Source: DATKMG01 sp041476565
Lineage (GTDB): Bacteria > Acidobacteriota > Terriglobia > Versatilivoradales > Versatilivoraceae
Reading direction: 5' to 3'
Assembly (NCBI GenBank): GCA_041476565.1
Contig: JBGOTQ010000100.1
Span: 1 to 21,402 of the forward strand
Length of the DNA stretch: 21,402 nt
Part shown: positions 7,494 to 14,909 of the stretch, one piece after another
Layout of the letters: each line of letters starts with the position of its first letter
Numbering within the stretch: the first letter of the stretch is position 1
Notes under the pieces: model-generated
What the model saw: the letters and a program-made list of their open reading frames with translations, nothing else
Databases searched by the model: none
Told to the model about the DNA's origin: nothing
Translations under genes and position numbers: made by a program

Positions 7494-8435
7494 CTAAATG
7501 AACAATGAGCTGACCGAGCTCTCCTCATGTATAGATCGGATGGCCTTACCCAGCAATTCCGCCACACTGAGAACCTTGATCCGGTCCAATTTTGCCGCTT
7601 CTGCCGATAAGGCTATGGAATTAGTGACTACCAGTTGGGTCAAGCAGGATTCCCGAATACGCTCGACCGCTGGACCAGACAAAACCGGGTGTGTGCAGGA
7701 GGCGTAGACGGCCCTGGCTCCCTTTTTCAACAAAGCCCCCACTGACTTGACCAAGGTTCCTGCCGTGTCCACAATATCATCCACAATCAGACAGCTCCGT
7801 CCTTTCACCTCACCGATGATGTGGACGACCTCAGCCACATTGGCCTCTTTCCGTCTTTTGTCGATGATGGCGAGATTGGCATGCAGCTTTTTAGCATAGG
7901 CTCTGGCCCTTTCGGTCCCCCCTGCATCGGGCGAGATTACCGTGAGATCCGGAAGGCCGTGCTTCTGGAAGTAGTCGATGATCACGGGGGCCGCAAAGAG
8001 GTGGTCCACGGGTATGTCAAAAAAGCCCTGGATCTGCGGCACATGCAGATCCATGGTCAAAGCCCGACTGGCACCAGCAGTCGACAGCACATCGGCCACC
8101 AACTTGGCGGAGATCGGTACTCGAGGTTTATCCTTTCGGTCCTGGCGCGCATACCCATAATAAGGTAACACAGCCGTGATTCTCCGGGCTGACGACCGCT
8201 TGAAAGCATCAATCATGAGCAGGAGCTCAAACAGATTGGAATCCACCGGTGTACAGGTTGGCTGAATCACGAAAACATCCTGTCCTCTCACGTTCTCAAG
8301 AATCTGGACATAGATTTCTCCGTCACTGAACCGAGTGATGGAAGCATTCCCTAAAGGAATACCCAATGATCGACAAATCTGTTCAGCCAACGGCCGGTTT
8401 GCCGTTCCAGAGAAGACCTTCAAGTCGTCCGGCAA
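7494..8435 (-). CDS. prs: Ribose-phosphate pyrophosphokinase (PRPP synthase)
   Basis: Makes PRPP from ribose 5-phosphate and ATP, feeding purine, pyrimidine, His, Trp and NAD synthesis. Class I features are present: RFSDGEIYVQILENVRG, the flexible-loop segment LPYYGYARQDRKDKPRVPIS, MDLHVPQIQGFFDIPVD, IIDKRR and the PRPP loop LIVDDIVDTAGT. The TTG at 8435 is chosen because GGAGAG (8447-8442) lies 6 nt before it and the product then begins MPDDLKVFSG, like known family N-termini. A GTG at 8453 would add six residues but has no Shine-Dalgarno. The product is 313 residues, a standard length. The gene follows tRNA-Gln. Confidence 0.97.
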   Translation of the reverse strand: MPDDLKVFSGTANRPLAEQICRSLGIPLGNASITRFSDGEIYVQILENVRGQDVFVIQPTCTPVDSNLFELLLMIDAFKRSSARRITAVLPYYGYARQDRKDKPRVPISAKLVADVLSTAGASRALTMDLHVPQIQGFFDIPVDHLFAAPVIIDYFQKHGLPDLTVISPDAGGTERARAYAKKLHANLAIIDKRRKEANVAEVVHIIGEVKGRSCLIVDDIVDTAGTLVKSVGALLKKGARAVYASCTHPVLSGPAVERIRESCLTQLVVTNSIALSAEAAKLDRIKVLSVAELLGKAIRSIHEESSVSSLFI

Positions 8436-8441
8436 GGCACA

Positions 8442-8447
8442 CTCTCC
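8442..8447 (-). promoter_or_regulatory. Ribosome binding site that decides the TTG start of prs
   Basis: GGAGAG on the minus strand with a 6-nt spacer to TTG (8435-8433). It lies inside what would be coding sequence if the upstream GTG at 8453 were used, and it is the main reason for preferring the TTG. Confidence 0.6.
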
Positions 8448-8528
8448 AATCACTAGAAATGGGGACCCGTTCCTGCTAAACTCACCGCTCTCTTCTGGTA
8501 TACTGGGGAAAATTGAAGGGACAGACTC

Positions 8529-8603
8529 TGGCTGGGGCGGGAGGATTCGAACCTCCGAATGCAGGTTCCAAAGACCTGTGTCTTACCACTTGACGACGCC
8601 CCA
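8529..8603 (-). tRNA. tRNA-Gln (anticodon TTG)
   Basis: A complete cloverleaf can be read on the minus strand. The acceptor stem TGGGGCG (8603-8597) pairs with CGCCCCA (8539-8533). The anticodon stem CAGGT/ACCTG encloses loop CTTTGGA with anticodon TTG (reads CAA). The T-arm is GGAGG-TTCGAAT-CCTCC, then discriminator G and an encoded CCA (8531-8529). It lies 5 nt after the ispE stop and about 90 nt before prs, so it is probably cut out of an ispE-tRNA-prs transcript. Confidence 0.97.
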
Positions 8604-8608
8604 TTGTT

Positions 8609-9508
8609 TCATTGCAGAGATTCCACCAGGCACGGCCAGTACTGGTCCCGGCCCAAGGTTTTCGTTCGGATGACTCGAGCCTTCTCTGCCGAGAAGAACT
8701 GCTGGGCGCGCTCTATTGCCTCCTCTGAATCGAAAAAGCCAAACAAGGCGGCACCACTGCCCGTCAGACCAGAAACACCCGCACCTGATCGGATCAAGTC
8801 TTTTTTCAGTTCCCGCAATTCCTCTCGATCTTCCAGAACAGTTTTCTCAAAGTCATTTTCCGGAAGCCGCCCGCCTTCCAGGCTCTCCTGGTAGTCAGAA
8901 CAGAAAACAGGAATATTACTGGCATTAACCCTTCTTGTCAATGTCAAACTAGCTCTGGAATAGGCATTTATCGTGCTAACCGGGAACGGCGGGATCAGCA
9001 CCAGCACATGCTTTTCGAGTCTCTCCCGGAGCGGATACACCTCCGATCCGCGTCCCAATCCAAGAGCAGTTCCTCCTACGAGAAAGAACGGGACATCTGA
9101 CCCAAGCTGTCCCCCCATTTCGAAGCGCTGATCGCGGCTGAGCCTCTTCTCGAATAACTGCTCGAGACCGAGCATTGTCGCCGCCGCATTGCTGCTGCCG
9201 CCGCCCAAGCCCGATCCAATAGGAATCTTCTTTTCCAGACGAATATGAACTCCAAGAGGTTCCCCCAGCATTTCAAGAAACGCGTGAGCCGCTTTTCTCA
9301 CAAGATTGTCTGGATTATTCAACCCCGGCTCAAGGCAGTCGAGAGAGATTCCAGGGGTCGTCCTTCGAGTGATTTCGATCCGGTCGTGCAGGGTTATCGT
9401 CTGGAACACGGTGCGAATTTCATGGAATCCATCCTGCCTCTTCCCCAGAATGTGTAGGCCCAGGTTGAGCTTGGCGAAACTGCGAAGACAGATGGTTTGA
9501 TAGGCCAT
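8609..9508 (-). CDS. ispE: 4-diphosphocytidyl-2-C-methyl-D-erythritol kinase
   Basis: GHMP-family kinase that phosphorylates CDP-ME in the MEP isoprenoid pathway. The N-terminal FAKLNLGLHILGKRQDGFHE supplies the catalytic Lys and substrate-binding residues. PIGSGLGGGSSNAAA is the ATP-binding glycine loop, LGSDVPFFLVGGTALGLGRG carries the catalytic Asp, and SGLTGSGAALFGFF is GHMP motif 3. The ATG at 9508 gives 299 residues and has GAGG about 10 nt upstream. A longer in-frame ATG at 9556 lies inside the intrinsic terminator of the preceding gene and is rejected. The gene begins a new unit with tRNA-Gln and prs; no convincing own promoter was found in the short gap. Confidence 0.96.
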   Translation of the reverse strand: MAYQTICLRSFAKLNLGLHILGKRQDGFHEIRTVFQTITLHDRIEITRRTTPGISLDCLEPGLNNPDNLVRKAAHAFLEMLGEPLGVHIRLEKKIPIGSGLGGGSSNAAATMLGLEQLFEKRLSRDQRFEMGGQLGSDVPFFLVGGTALGLGRGSEVYPLRERLEKHVLVLIPPFPVSTINAYSRASLTLTRRVNASNIPVFCSDYQESLEGGRLPENDFEKTVLEDREELRELKKDLIRSGAGVSGLTGSGAALFGFFDSEEAIERAQQFFSAEKARVIRTKTLGRDQYWPCLVESLQ

Positions 9509-9535
9509 CTTGGGAAACCTCAAAATAGTCTGGCA

Positions 9536-9565
9536 TAAAAAAAGCCCAACCCGCAAGGTTGAGCT
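9536..9565 (-). terminator. Intrinsic terminator after the TPR gene
   Basis: Stem of 9 bp, AGCTCAACC (9565-9557) with GGTTGGGCT (9551-9543, one G-T pair), loop TTGCG, followed directly by seven T (9542-9536) on the minus strand. It lies 26 nt after the TPR stop codon and separates that operon from ispE. Confidence 0.85.
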
Positions 9566-9591
9566 GTTGGTCGGACGCCCGGGGAAAAGTG

Positions 9592-11658
9592 CTATTTCTT
9601 TTGTAACGAGGCTAACTTAACCTTGAGGTCATCGAGTTTCTTCTGGACCTTGCGCAACTCCTCGTCATCCTGATGATTGGCGATGGAAGACCCCCAGGCT
9701 TTTTGAGCCTCATCATATTGACCATTTTGGTAGTACAGATCCCCGAGATGATCATGGATCGTCGGATCCCGCCGGACCCGTTCCTGGGCTTTCTTGAGGT
9801 ACTTCTCGGCTTCACCGAGTTGATTGAGCTTGAAGTAAGCCCATCCCAGACTGTCCAGATAAGCTCCATTGTTTGGATCCAACTCAACGGCTCTCTTAAT
9901 CAGATCAAGCGACTGCTCCAGCCGGACACCACGATCGGCCAGCATATACCCCCAATAGTTCAAGGACGGCGCATGCTTCGGGTTCAACGCCAGCACTTTT
10001 TTGAACGTCTCCTCTGCTTTGTCGTATTCCTTTTGACGTTCGTAAAGAGAGCCCAGAGTGAAATAGAAAGACTCTTTATTTTTGAAGTCTTTTTCGGCTG
10101 TAAAGGCTACCTTTTCGGCCTCTTCGAATTTCTTGTCCCGCTGGTAAATCTGGATCAATGCATAATAGACCTTGAAATCTTCATCATTGTTCTTGAGCAG
10201 ACTCTCGAGATCTTTAACTGCCTGCTCCGACTTGCCGGACTCAGCCAGCAGGTCGTCATAAAGGACTTTCATGTCAGCATCGCCAGGGTGCTCATTCAGG
10301 GCCGCTTCTGCAGTCCCCAAAGCCTTGTCCATCTGCCGACTCGTTCGATAAGTGTCAATGATGTAACCATCTGCTTTCAGCTCGTTTTCCGGGCTCAATG
10401 TCCTCAACTCGTTAAAGTAATTGATCGCCTCTGTGTAATTCCCCAACTGCTGCGCGACGTAGCCAGCGTGAGTGAGAAAGATGGCACGATTCTGTGCTTC
10501 TGAGGCAGAGTAGTTATGATCCTGTTTTGCCGAAAGCTTCAGCAGGTGCTGAAATCTCTCCTGGGCTTTCTCGAACTTTCCCAACTCCTCGTAGAGCGTA
10601 GCAATATAAAATGGAACCTCGAGGCTGTTGACTAAAATGCTGTTGGCCTTGTTAAAGTTCTCCAGTGCTTTATCGAACTCGAGGCGTTTGCGGTAAATCT
10701 GTCCCAAACGAAGATACGCTACGCCTTCGTCAGGATCCGCCTCCAGGATTTTCAGATATTCCTTCTCCGCAGACTGGTCCTCACCATTTTCCAGCAAGGC
10801 CTGCGCCAGGCCACGGCGCAAATCCAAGCTGTCCTCGTCTGCGTTCAGGGCCTTCCGATAGTTCTCAATGGCATTTTTGTAGTCTTTGCTCTGCTCGTAA
10901 GTATAAGCCAACTCTTCTAGAATCCGTGGAGAATCCGGATTGACCTCCAAGGCCTTCTTAAAGACATTAATGGCTTCCGTGTAATTCCCCTGGTCTGAGT
11001 AAATCTGGGCCAGACTCGCCAATGCGGCCTCTGAGGAGGGGACCATTTCCAGATATTTCTTGAGAGTGCTGATTGCCTTGTCTGTTTGGCCGTCATATCG
11101 GTAAAGGCTGCTCAACGTCAAAAGAGGACTGGGATCTGCCGGGTCGAGACGCAGGACTGTCTCGTATTCTTGAATGGCCTTCTTGAGGCTTTCGCTGGAA
11201 GCGGGGCCCCTGTTGAGATCCTCGTTGGTGATCATCGAGTAGTTGATCTGGCCAAGAATTTTATGTGCTTCCAAATTGTTGGCGTCCAGACGAATAGCGT
11301 TTTCGGCTTCCTGGACAGCATCACGAATTCGGCGGTGCCTCAGATAGGCATAAGCGAGTTCTACGCGAAGCGAGGCGGATTGGGGATCGTCCTGAACTGC
11401 CTTCTTAAACTCTTCAATTGCCTGAACAAATTTGCCATCCTCCTCAAGGTCACGCGCCAGACTGAAGTGAAAGTAAGCCTCTGACCGGCCTTGCTCGCTG
11501 GCCAGGTCAGTCTGTTGAGATCTCGACTTCTCATCCGCCTGTTTTGATTTCTTGGCCAACAACGGGCCCCCGGACCCTATGATGTGACCCGCGAAAATCA
11601 GCGTGACCAGCCACATCCGGGCAGAAGGCAAGTGCTTTAGAATCTTGTGATCTATCAT
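9592..11658 (-). CDS. Exported tetratricopeptide-repeat protein
   Basis: Predicted secreted or membrane-anchored scaffold of 688 residues. A signal-like segment (MWLVTLIFAGHIIGSGGPLLA, residues 15-35) follows a short basic N-terminus. A charged linker comes next, then an almost unbroken array of TPR units from about residue 60 to 670, with repeated A-x-Y patterns such as NYTEAINVFKKALEVNPDSP, DYKNAIENYRKALNAD and EYDKAEETFKKVLALNPKHA. The C-terminus is a short coiled Lys/Leu-rich helix. The ATG at 11658 is chosen because AAGGA stands just upstream; a TTG at 11721 overlapping the end of purH would extend it without support. Cotranscribed with purH and ended by the terminator at 9536-9565. TPR arrays bind proteins; the partner is unknown. 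Confidence 0.88.
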   Translation of the reverse strand: MIDHKILKHLPSARMWLVTLIFAGHIIGSGGPLLAKKSKQADEKSRSQQTDLASEQGRSEAYFHFSLARDLEEDGKFVQAIEEFKKAVQDDPQSASLRVELAYAYLRHRRIRDAVQEAENAIRLDANNLEAHKILGQINYSMITNEDLNRGPASSESLKKAIQEYETVLRLDPADPSPLLTLSSLYRYDGQTDKAISTLKKYLEMVPSSEAALASLAQIYSDQGNYTEAINVFKKALEVNPDSPRILEELAYTYEQSKDYKNAIENYRKALNADEDSLDLRRGLAQALLENGEDQSAEKEYLKILEADPDEGVAYLRLGQIYRKRLEFDKALENFNKANSILVNSLEVPFYIATLYEELGKFEKAQERFQHLLKLSAKQDHNYSASEAQNRAIFLTHAGYVAQQLGNYTEAINYFNELRTLSPENELKADGYIIDTYRTSRQMDKALGTAEAALNEHPGDADMKVLYDDLLAESGKSEQAVKDLESLLKNNDEDFKVYYALIQIYQRDKKFEEAEKVAFTAEKDFKNKESFYFTLGSLYERQKEYDKAEETFKKVLALNPKHAPSLNYWGYMLADRGVRLEQSLDLIKRAVELDPNNGAYLDSLGWAYFKLNQLGEAEKYLKKAQERVRRDPTIHDHLGDLYYQNGQYDEAQKAWGSSIANHQDDEELRKVQKKLDDLKVKLASLQKK

Positions 11659-11721
11659 TTTATCCTTGATATCCGCCTCCAACTTTATTCGAATTATCTC
11701 ACGGGCACCCCGCTCCGTCAA

Positions 11722-13296
11722 TTAATGCTTGAAGTGGCGGGTCCCGGTGAACACCATCGCGAGCCCGCGTTCAATGGCCGCCTGAATAACCTCTCCATCT
11801 CGAAGAGACCCTCCAGGCTGAATAACAGCACACACACCAGCTTCTGCCGCCACATCGATTCCATCCCGGAAGGGGAAAAACGCATCCGAAGCCATCACAC
11901 ATCCTTGGATGGGCAGAAGCGCCTTCGAGATGCCAATCTTGGCAGAATCCACCCGGCTCATTTGTCCTGCTCCAATTCCGATGGTCTGCATCCCCTTGGC
12001 ATAAACTATGGCATTGGACTTGATATGCTTAACCACATGCCAGGCGAACTTGAGCCCCTCCCACTCATCCGGGGTGGGGGTTCTTTGTGTGACAACCTTC
12101 CACTCCTCTTCGCTTATGGCAATCCGGTCAACTTCCTGCAAGAGTAGTCCACCCTCGACCCACTTGTAATCAAAAGGATGAAGGTGAGTCGGAGCATTGT
12201 AAATCTGCAGGAGCCGCAGGTTCTTTTTTGGAGCCAGGAGCTGCAGAGCCTCAGAGCTGTAAGCCGGCGCAATAATGGCCTCCACAAAGGTTAACGCGAT
12301 CTCTTGGGCTGTCTCTTTTTCCACTGGCCGATTGAAGCCCAGCACCGAGCCGAAAGCCGAAAGCGGGTCACAGGCGCGCGCTTTCACATAGGCATCCGAT
12401 TGGGAAATTAACGAGAGGGCCACCCCGCACGGATTGGTGTGCTTAATAATCACGGCACAAGTAGTCTCGAATTCCCGGGACAGTTGAAAGGCAGCGTTCA
12501 AATCGATGATATTGTTGAAGGAGAGCTCCTTACCTTGCAGTTGGCGAGCATCCGGCAGCACTGCGTCATAAGGGGAGCATTCTCGATAGAAGGCAGCACG
12601 CTGATGGGGGTTCTCTCCGTAGCGAAGATCCAAGATCTTATTGAGGCGTAAGAATAGGGCCTTAGGGAAGACTCCCTCAACTACTTCAATGGATCCCTGG
12701 CTTTCAGCTAAACGTGACAGATGCCCCGCAATGGCCGCATCGTAACTCGCTGTATGCTGGAAGGCCTTCTGGGCGAGTTGGAACCGCGACCCCAGCGAAA
12801 GACTTCCACCAGTCTCTTTCAATTCCTGGAGAGTCCACGCATAATCCTCGGGGTCTACCAGGACCACCACATCCCGAAAGTTCTTAGCAGCCGAACGCAC
12901 CATGGATGGACCACCAATGTCAATATTTTCGATGATCTCATCAAAAGACACTCCCGGTTTGCGTGCGGTTTCCTCGAAGGGATAAAGGTTCACTACCACC
13001 AGGTCGATCGGGAGTATCCCGTTTTGCTGCATCTGAAGCGCATGCTCTGGATTGTTGCGAATGCCCAATAACCCCCCGTGGACTTTGGGATGCAACGTCT
13101 TCACCCGACCATTGAGAATTTCCGGGAAACCCGTGTAGTCGGAGATCTCCTGAACTGCGAATCCGTTGTCTTTGAGGAATTTTGCTGTCCCACCGGTGGA
13201 GATCAGTTCCACCTCCAGGGAGCGGAGCCCCCCGGCGAGTTCCGTCAATCCTTCTTTTCTAGAAACGCTGACCAGTGCTTTTTTTACAACATTCAC
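11722..13296 (-). CDS. purH: Bifunctional AICAR formyltransferase / IMP cyclohydrolase
   Basis: Catalyses the last two steps of IMP synthesis. The 524-residue product has the IMP cyclohydrolase domain at about 1-200 (STGGTAKFL, then NGRVKTLHPKVHGGLL at 62-77, VVNLYPFEET, ENIDIGGPSMVRSAAKN). The AICAR formyltransferase domain follows (LRYGENPHQRAAFY, KHTNPCG with K285 and H286, DPLSAFGS, and a PGGSLRDGEVI end). The start is GTG at 13296, with GGGGAG about 8 nt upstream. It lies 163 nt after the membrane-anchored gene. The full length and all signature motifs make this secure. Confidence 0.98.
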   Translation of the reverse strand: MNVVKKALVSVSRKEGLTELAGGLRSLEVELISTGGTAKFLKDNGFAVQEISDYTGFPEILNGRVKTLHPKVHGGLLGIRNNPEHALQMQQNGILPIDLVVVNLYPFEETARKPGVSFDEIIENIDIGGPSMVRSAAKNFRDVVVLVDPEDYAWTLQELKETGGSLSLGSRFQLAQKAFQHTASYDAAIAGHLSRLAESQGSIEVVEGVFPKALFLRLNKILDLRYGENPHQRAAFYRECSPYDAVLPDARQLQGKELSFNNIIDLNAAFQLSREFETTCAVIIKHTNPCGVALSLISQSDAYVKARACDPLSAFGSVLGFNRPVEKETAQEIALTFVEAIIAPAYSSEALQLLAPKKNLRLLQIYNAPTHLHPFDYKWVEGGLLLQEVDRIAISEEEWKVVTQRTPTPDEWEGLKFAWHVVKHIKSNAIVYAKGMQTIGIGAGQMSRVDSAKIGISKALLPIQGCVMASDAFFPFRDGIDVAAEAGVCAVIQPGGSLRDGEVIQAAIERGLAMVFTGTRHFKH

Positions 13297-13459
13297 TTTT
13301 GATCTCCCCGGTCGTCAGAGGTGCGAGATAAGACCGCCAGGTCGAGGCACCCCACCTCCAGTGTTCACACAATTCCTTTTGAATGGCCACAGTCCCGCCA
13401 GGATTCCTCAAAGACTGAAGCTCACATTAGGTTGCTCAATTCTTCTTCACGCCATCCCA

Positions 13460-14233
13460 CTAATTCAGTCTGGGCCTCCCAGTCATATCTCCATTGGCCG
13501 CCTTCCAGGTCGAAAGCCAGAGCCTGGCGATATCGTTGATACTATGGGAATACACCAACGAAGAAACCCCAAACAAGGTCGACCGGAAATCGTAGGCTCC
13601 CAGGGAGGAAATAACCATTCCTTCCGGGTAAGCCTCTTGAAGCCGCTTTGAAAGCTGGACTCTTCTCCGGCATAAGCTGTGAAGAAAGTCCTCCATTGTA
13701 CCAATTTCTTGTCCCGGGTCATCATAAACTACCAGTGGAAAATTGGGACTATTTTTATGAATGTATCGAAGCACGAAATCAAGTTGCGGGGACGAAAGAC
13801 TCTCTCCTTCGGGCATGTTGAGGTAGATGATCAGACGCGCTACACCGCCCATTTCCCTGGCCAGGTCGCCAAACCTGGGTTTAGATCGAAGCAGATCATC
13901 GATCGTCAGGACTCTCCGACGCAGGTCAACTTCCAATTGGCTGCGGCCTGCGGCATTGCCAGAGGTAGCGAGGGGTTGTGCCTTAAGCCCCAATTCCAGT
14001 TCCTGCCTGTGCCTTTCCAACACCCTTCTTAACGATTCGGGCATGAACCAAGCGGCCCGATGAAGAATCAACAATTCAGCGCTCTTCGGATCGGAGTTCT
14101 CACTGTCCTGTAGGAACCCGAACAACTGCAGAACCAAATAGGAGAAAATGAAAATGGAAAACAGGAAAGTTGGAATTATGATCGGGAAAGATCTCCTCGA
14201 AGAGCCTCTGCGAAACGGACCTCTTGAGGTCAA
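13460..14233 (-). CDS. Membrane-anchored protein of unknown function
   Basis: A 257-residue protein: short Arg/Ser-rich cytoplasmic start, one transmembrane segment (about 17-40, PIIIPTFLFSIFIFSYLVLQ), then a helical domain. The pattern HRAAWFMPESLRRVLERHRQ, with a later LAREMGGVARLIIYLNMPEG and YSHSINDIARLWLSTWKAAN, recalls the helical zinc phospholipase C / S1-P1 nuclease fold. Several metal-ligand positions seem replaced (for example Arg-Leu where His-Tyr is usual), so it may be a non-catalytic relative. This is a tentative reading by eye. The start is TTG at 14233, overlapping the TGA of the preceding gene, with AAGGGG 5 nt upstream, so translation is probably coupled. Confidence 0.7.
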   Translation of the reverse strand: MTSRGPFRRGSSRRSFPIIIPTFLFSIFIFSYLVLQLFGFLQDSENSDPKSAELLILHRAAWFMPESLRRVLERHRQELELGLKAQPLATSGNAAGRSQLEVDLRRRVLTIDDLLRSKPRFGDLAREMGGVARLIIYLNMPEGESLSSPQLDFVLRYIHKNSPNFPLVVYDDPGQEIGTMEDFLHSLCRRRVQLSKRLQEAYPEGMVISSLGAYDFRSTLFGVSSLVYSHSINDIARLWLSTWKAANGDMTGRPRLN

Positions 14234-14811
14234 GCCTTCCCCTTTGCAGTCAATTTAACTTTACCGGACTCGATGGACACGGTGTAACACACCATGTTGG
14301 TGTTGAATTGCTCCTTGAGCTTGGAGGTCTTTTCCAGGATGAACTTCTTGAAGGCTTGGAATTGGACTGTTTCCGTCCTATCCCCGCATTCGCGTTTTGC
14401 CTCCACCAGACTCTTGAAGAGGTTCTCCAACTTCTCGGTCTCTTGTTCGGGATCGCTGCAAACCAACTGGCAGACCAGTCGGTCGTCGGAAGAGCTCGTT
14501 TGAGGCGATTCCTCAGTTCCAGTCTCCAGAGAGGGGAAGTGGGGGTACACTGTCTTCCCTTCCTCCCGATTCTTGGTCATCCTCCGCCAAAGCTCTGAGT
14601 AAGAATGGAACTTACCTACCAGCGTGTTGTAGCGAAACCTCTGGGCGAAAGTCAAGTTGGAGTGTTCGCTGTACTTCTTTATGAGGTTTTCCACTCTCCA
14701 TCGCAAGTCGAAAGGCATCCGGGAATTGCCTCCATTGAAGAAGATCTCATACTCAATCTTCAGGCGGCGAATCCCATCTTCGAGCATTGTGAGCTCTTGT
14801 TCGACATCCAT
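14230..14811 (-). CDS. Conserved hypothetical, MXAN_5187 C-terminal-like
   Basis: A soluble 193-residue protein. The N-terminal half has a coiled segment and the pattern LKIEYEIFFNGG (18-29), then FAQRFRYNTLVGKFHSYSEL-WRRMTKNREEG (about 55-86). I recognise this as the domain found at the C-terminus of Myxococcus MXAN_5187 and as a stand-alone protein in Acidobacteriota. The middle is Ser/Glu/Asp-rich and probably flexible. The C-terminal part is helical, ending in a basic strand pair. AGGA lies 7 nt before the ATG, and a good promoter stands 54-82 nt upstream. Its stop overlaps the next gene's start, linking the two. Function is unknown. Confidence 0.8.
   Translation of the reverse strand: MDVEQELTMLEDGIRRLKIEYEIFFNGGNSRMPFDLRWRVENLIKKYSEHSNLTFAQRFRYNTLVGKFHSYSELWRRMTKNREEGKTVYPHFPSLETGTEESPQTSSSDDRLVCQLVCSDPEQETEKLENLFKSLVEAKRECGDRTETVQFQAFKKFILEKTSKLKEQFNTNMVCYTVSIESGKVKLTAKGKA
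14235..14245 (-). promoter_or_regulatory. Ribosome binding site for a TTG start with overlapping stop
   Basis: AAAGGGGAAGG on the minus strand, just before TTG (14233-14231). The TTG shares bases with the TGA (14232-14230) of the upstream gene, an arrangement typical of translational coupling. Confidence 0.6.
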
Positions 14812-14864
14812 GCTTGATCCTCGATACCCAACGGGTTTACGATCCCCCGGCGGCCCTTTTGACC

Positions 14865-14893
14865 AGTTTACTTATGCTCAACTTTGGCGTCAA
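14865..14893 (-). promoter_or_regulatory. Predicted sigma70-type promoter for the MXAN-like/purH/TPR run
   Basis: TTGACG (14893-14888), a 17-bp spacer and TAAACT (14870-14865) on the minus strand, 16 nt after the pepF stop. The -35 matches consensus at 5 of 6 positions and the -10 at 4 of 6. The expected leader to the ATG at 14811 is about 50 nt. Together with the terminator at 9536-9565 it would frame a four-gene unit. Confidence 0.55.
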
Positions 14894-14909
14894 TCGAAAA
14901 GTCGCCCAC

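Noticed and set aside
9509..9556. Longer ispE start at ATG 9556
   Set aside because: This would begin inside the intrinsic terminator of the TPR gene and adds 16 residues not seen in the family.
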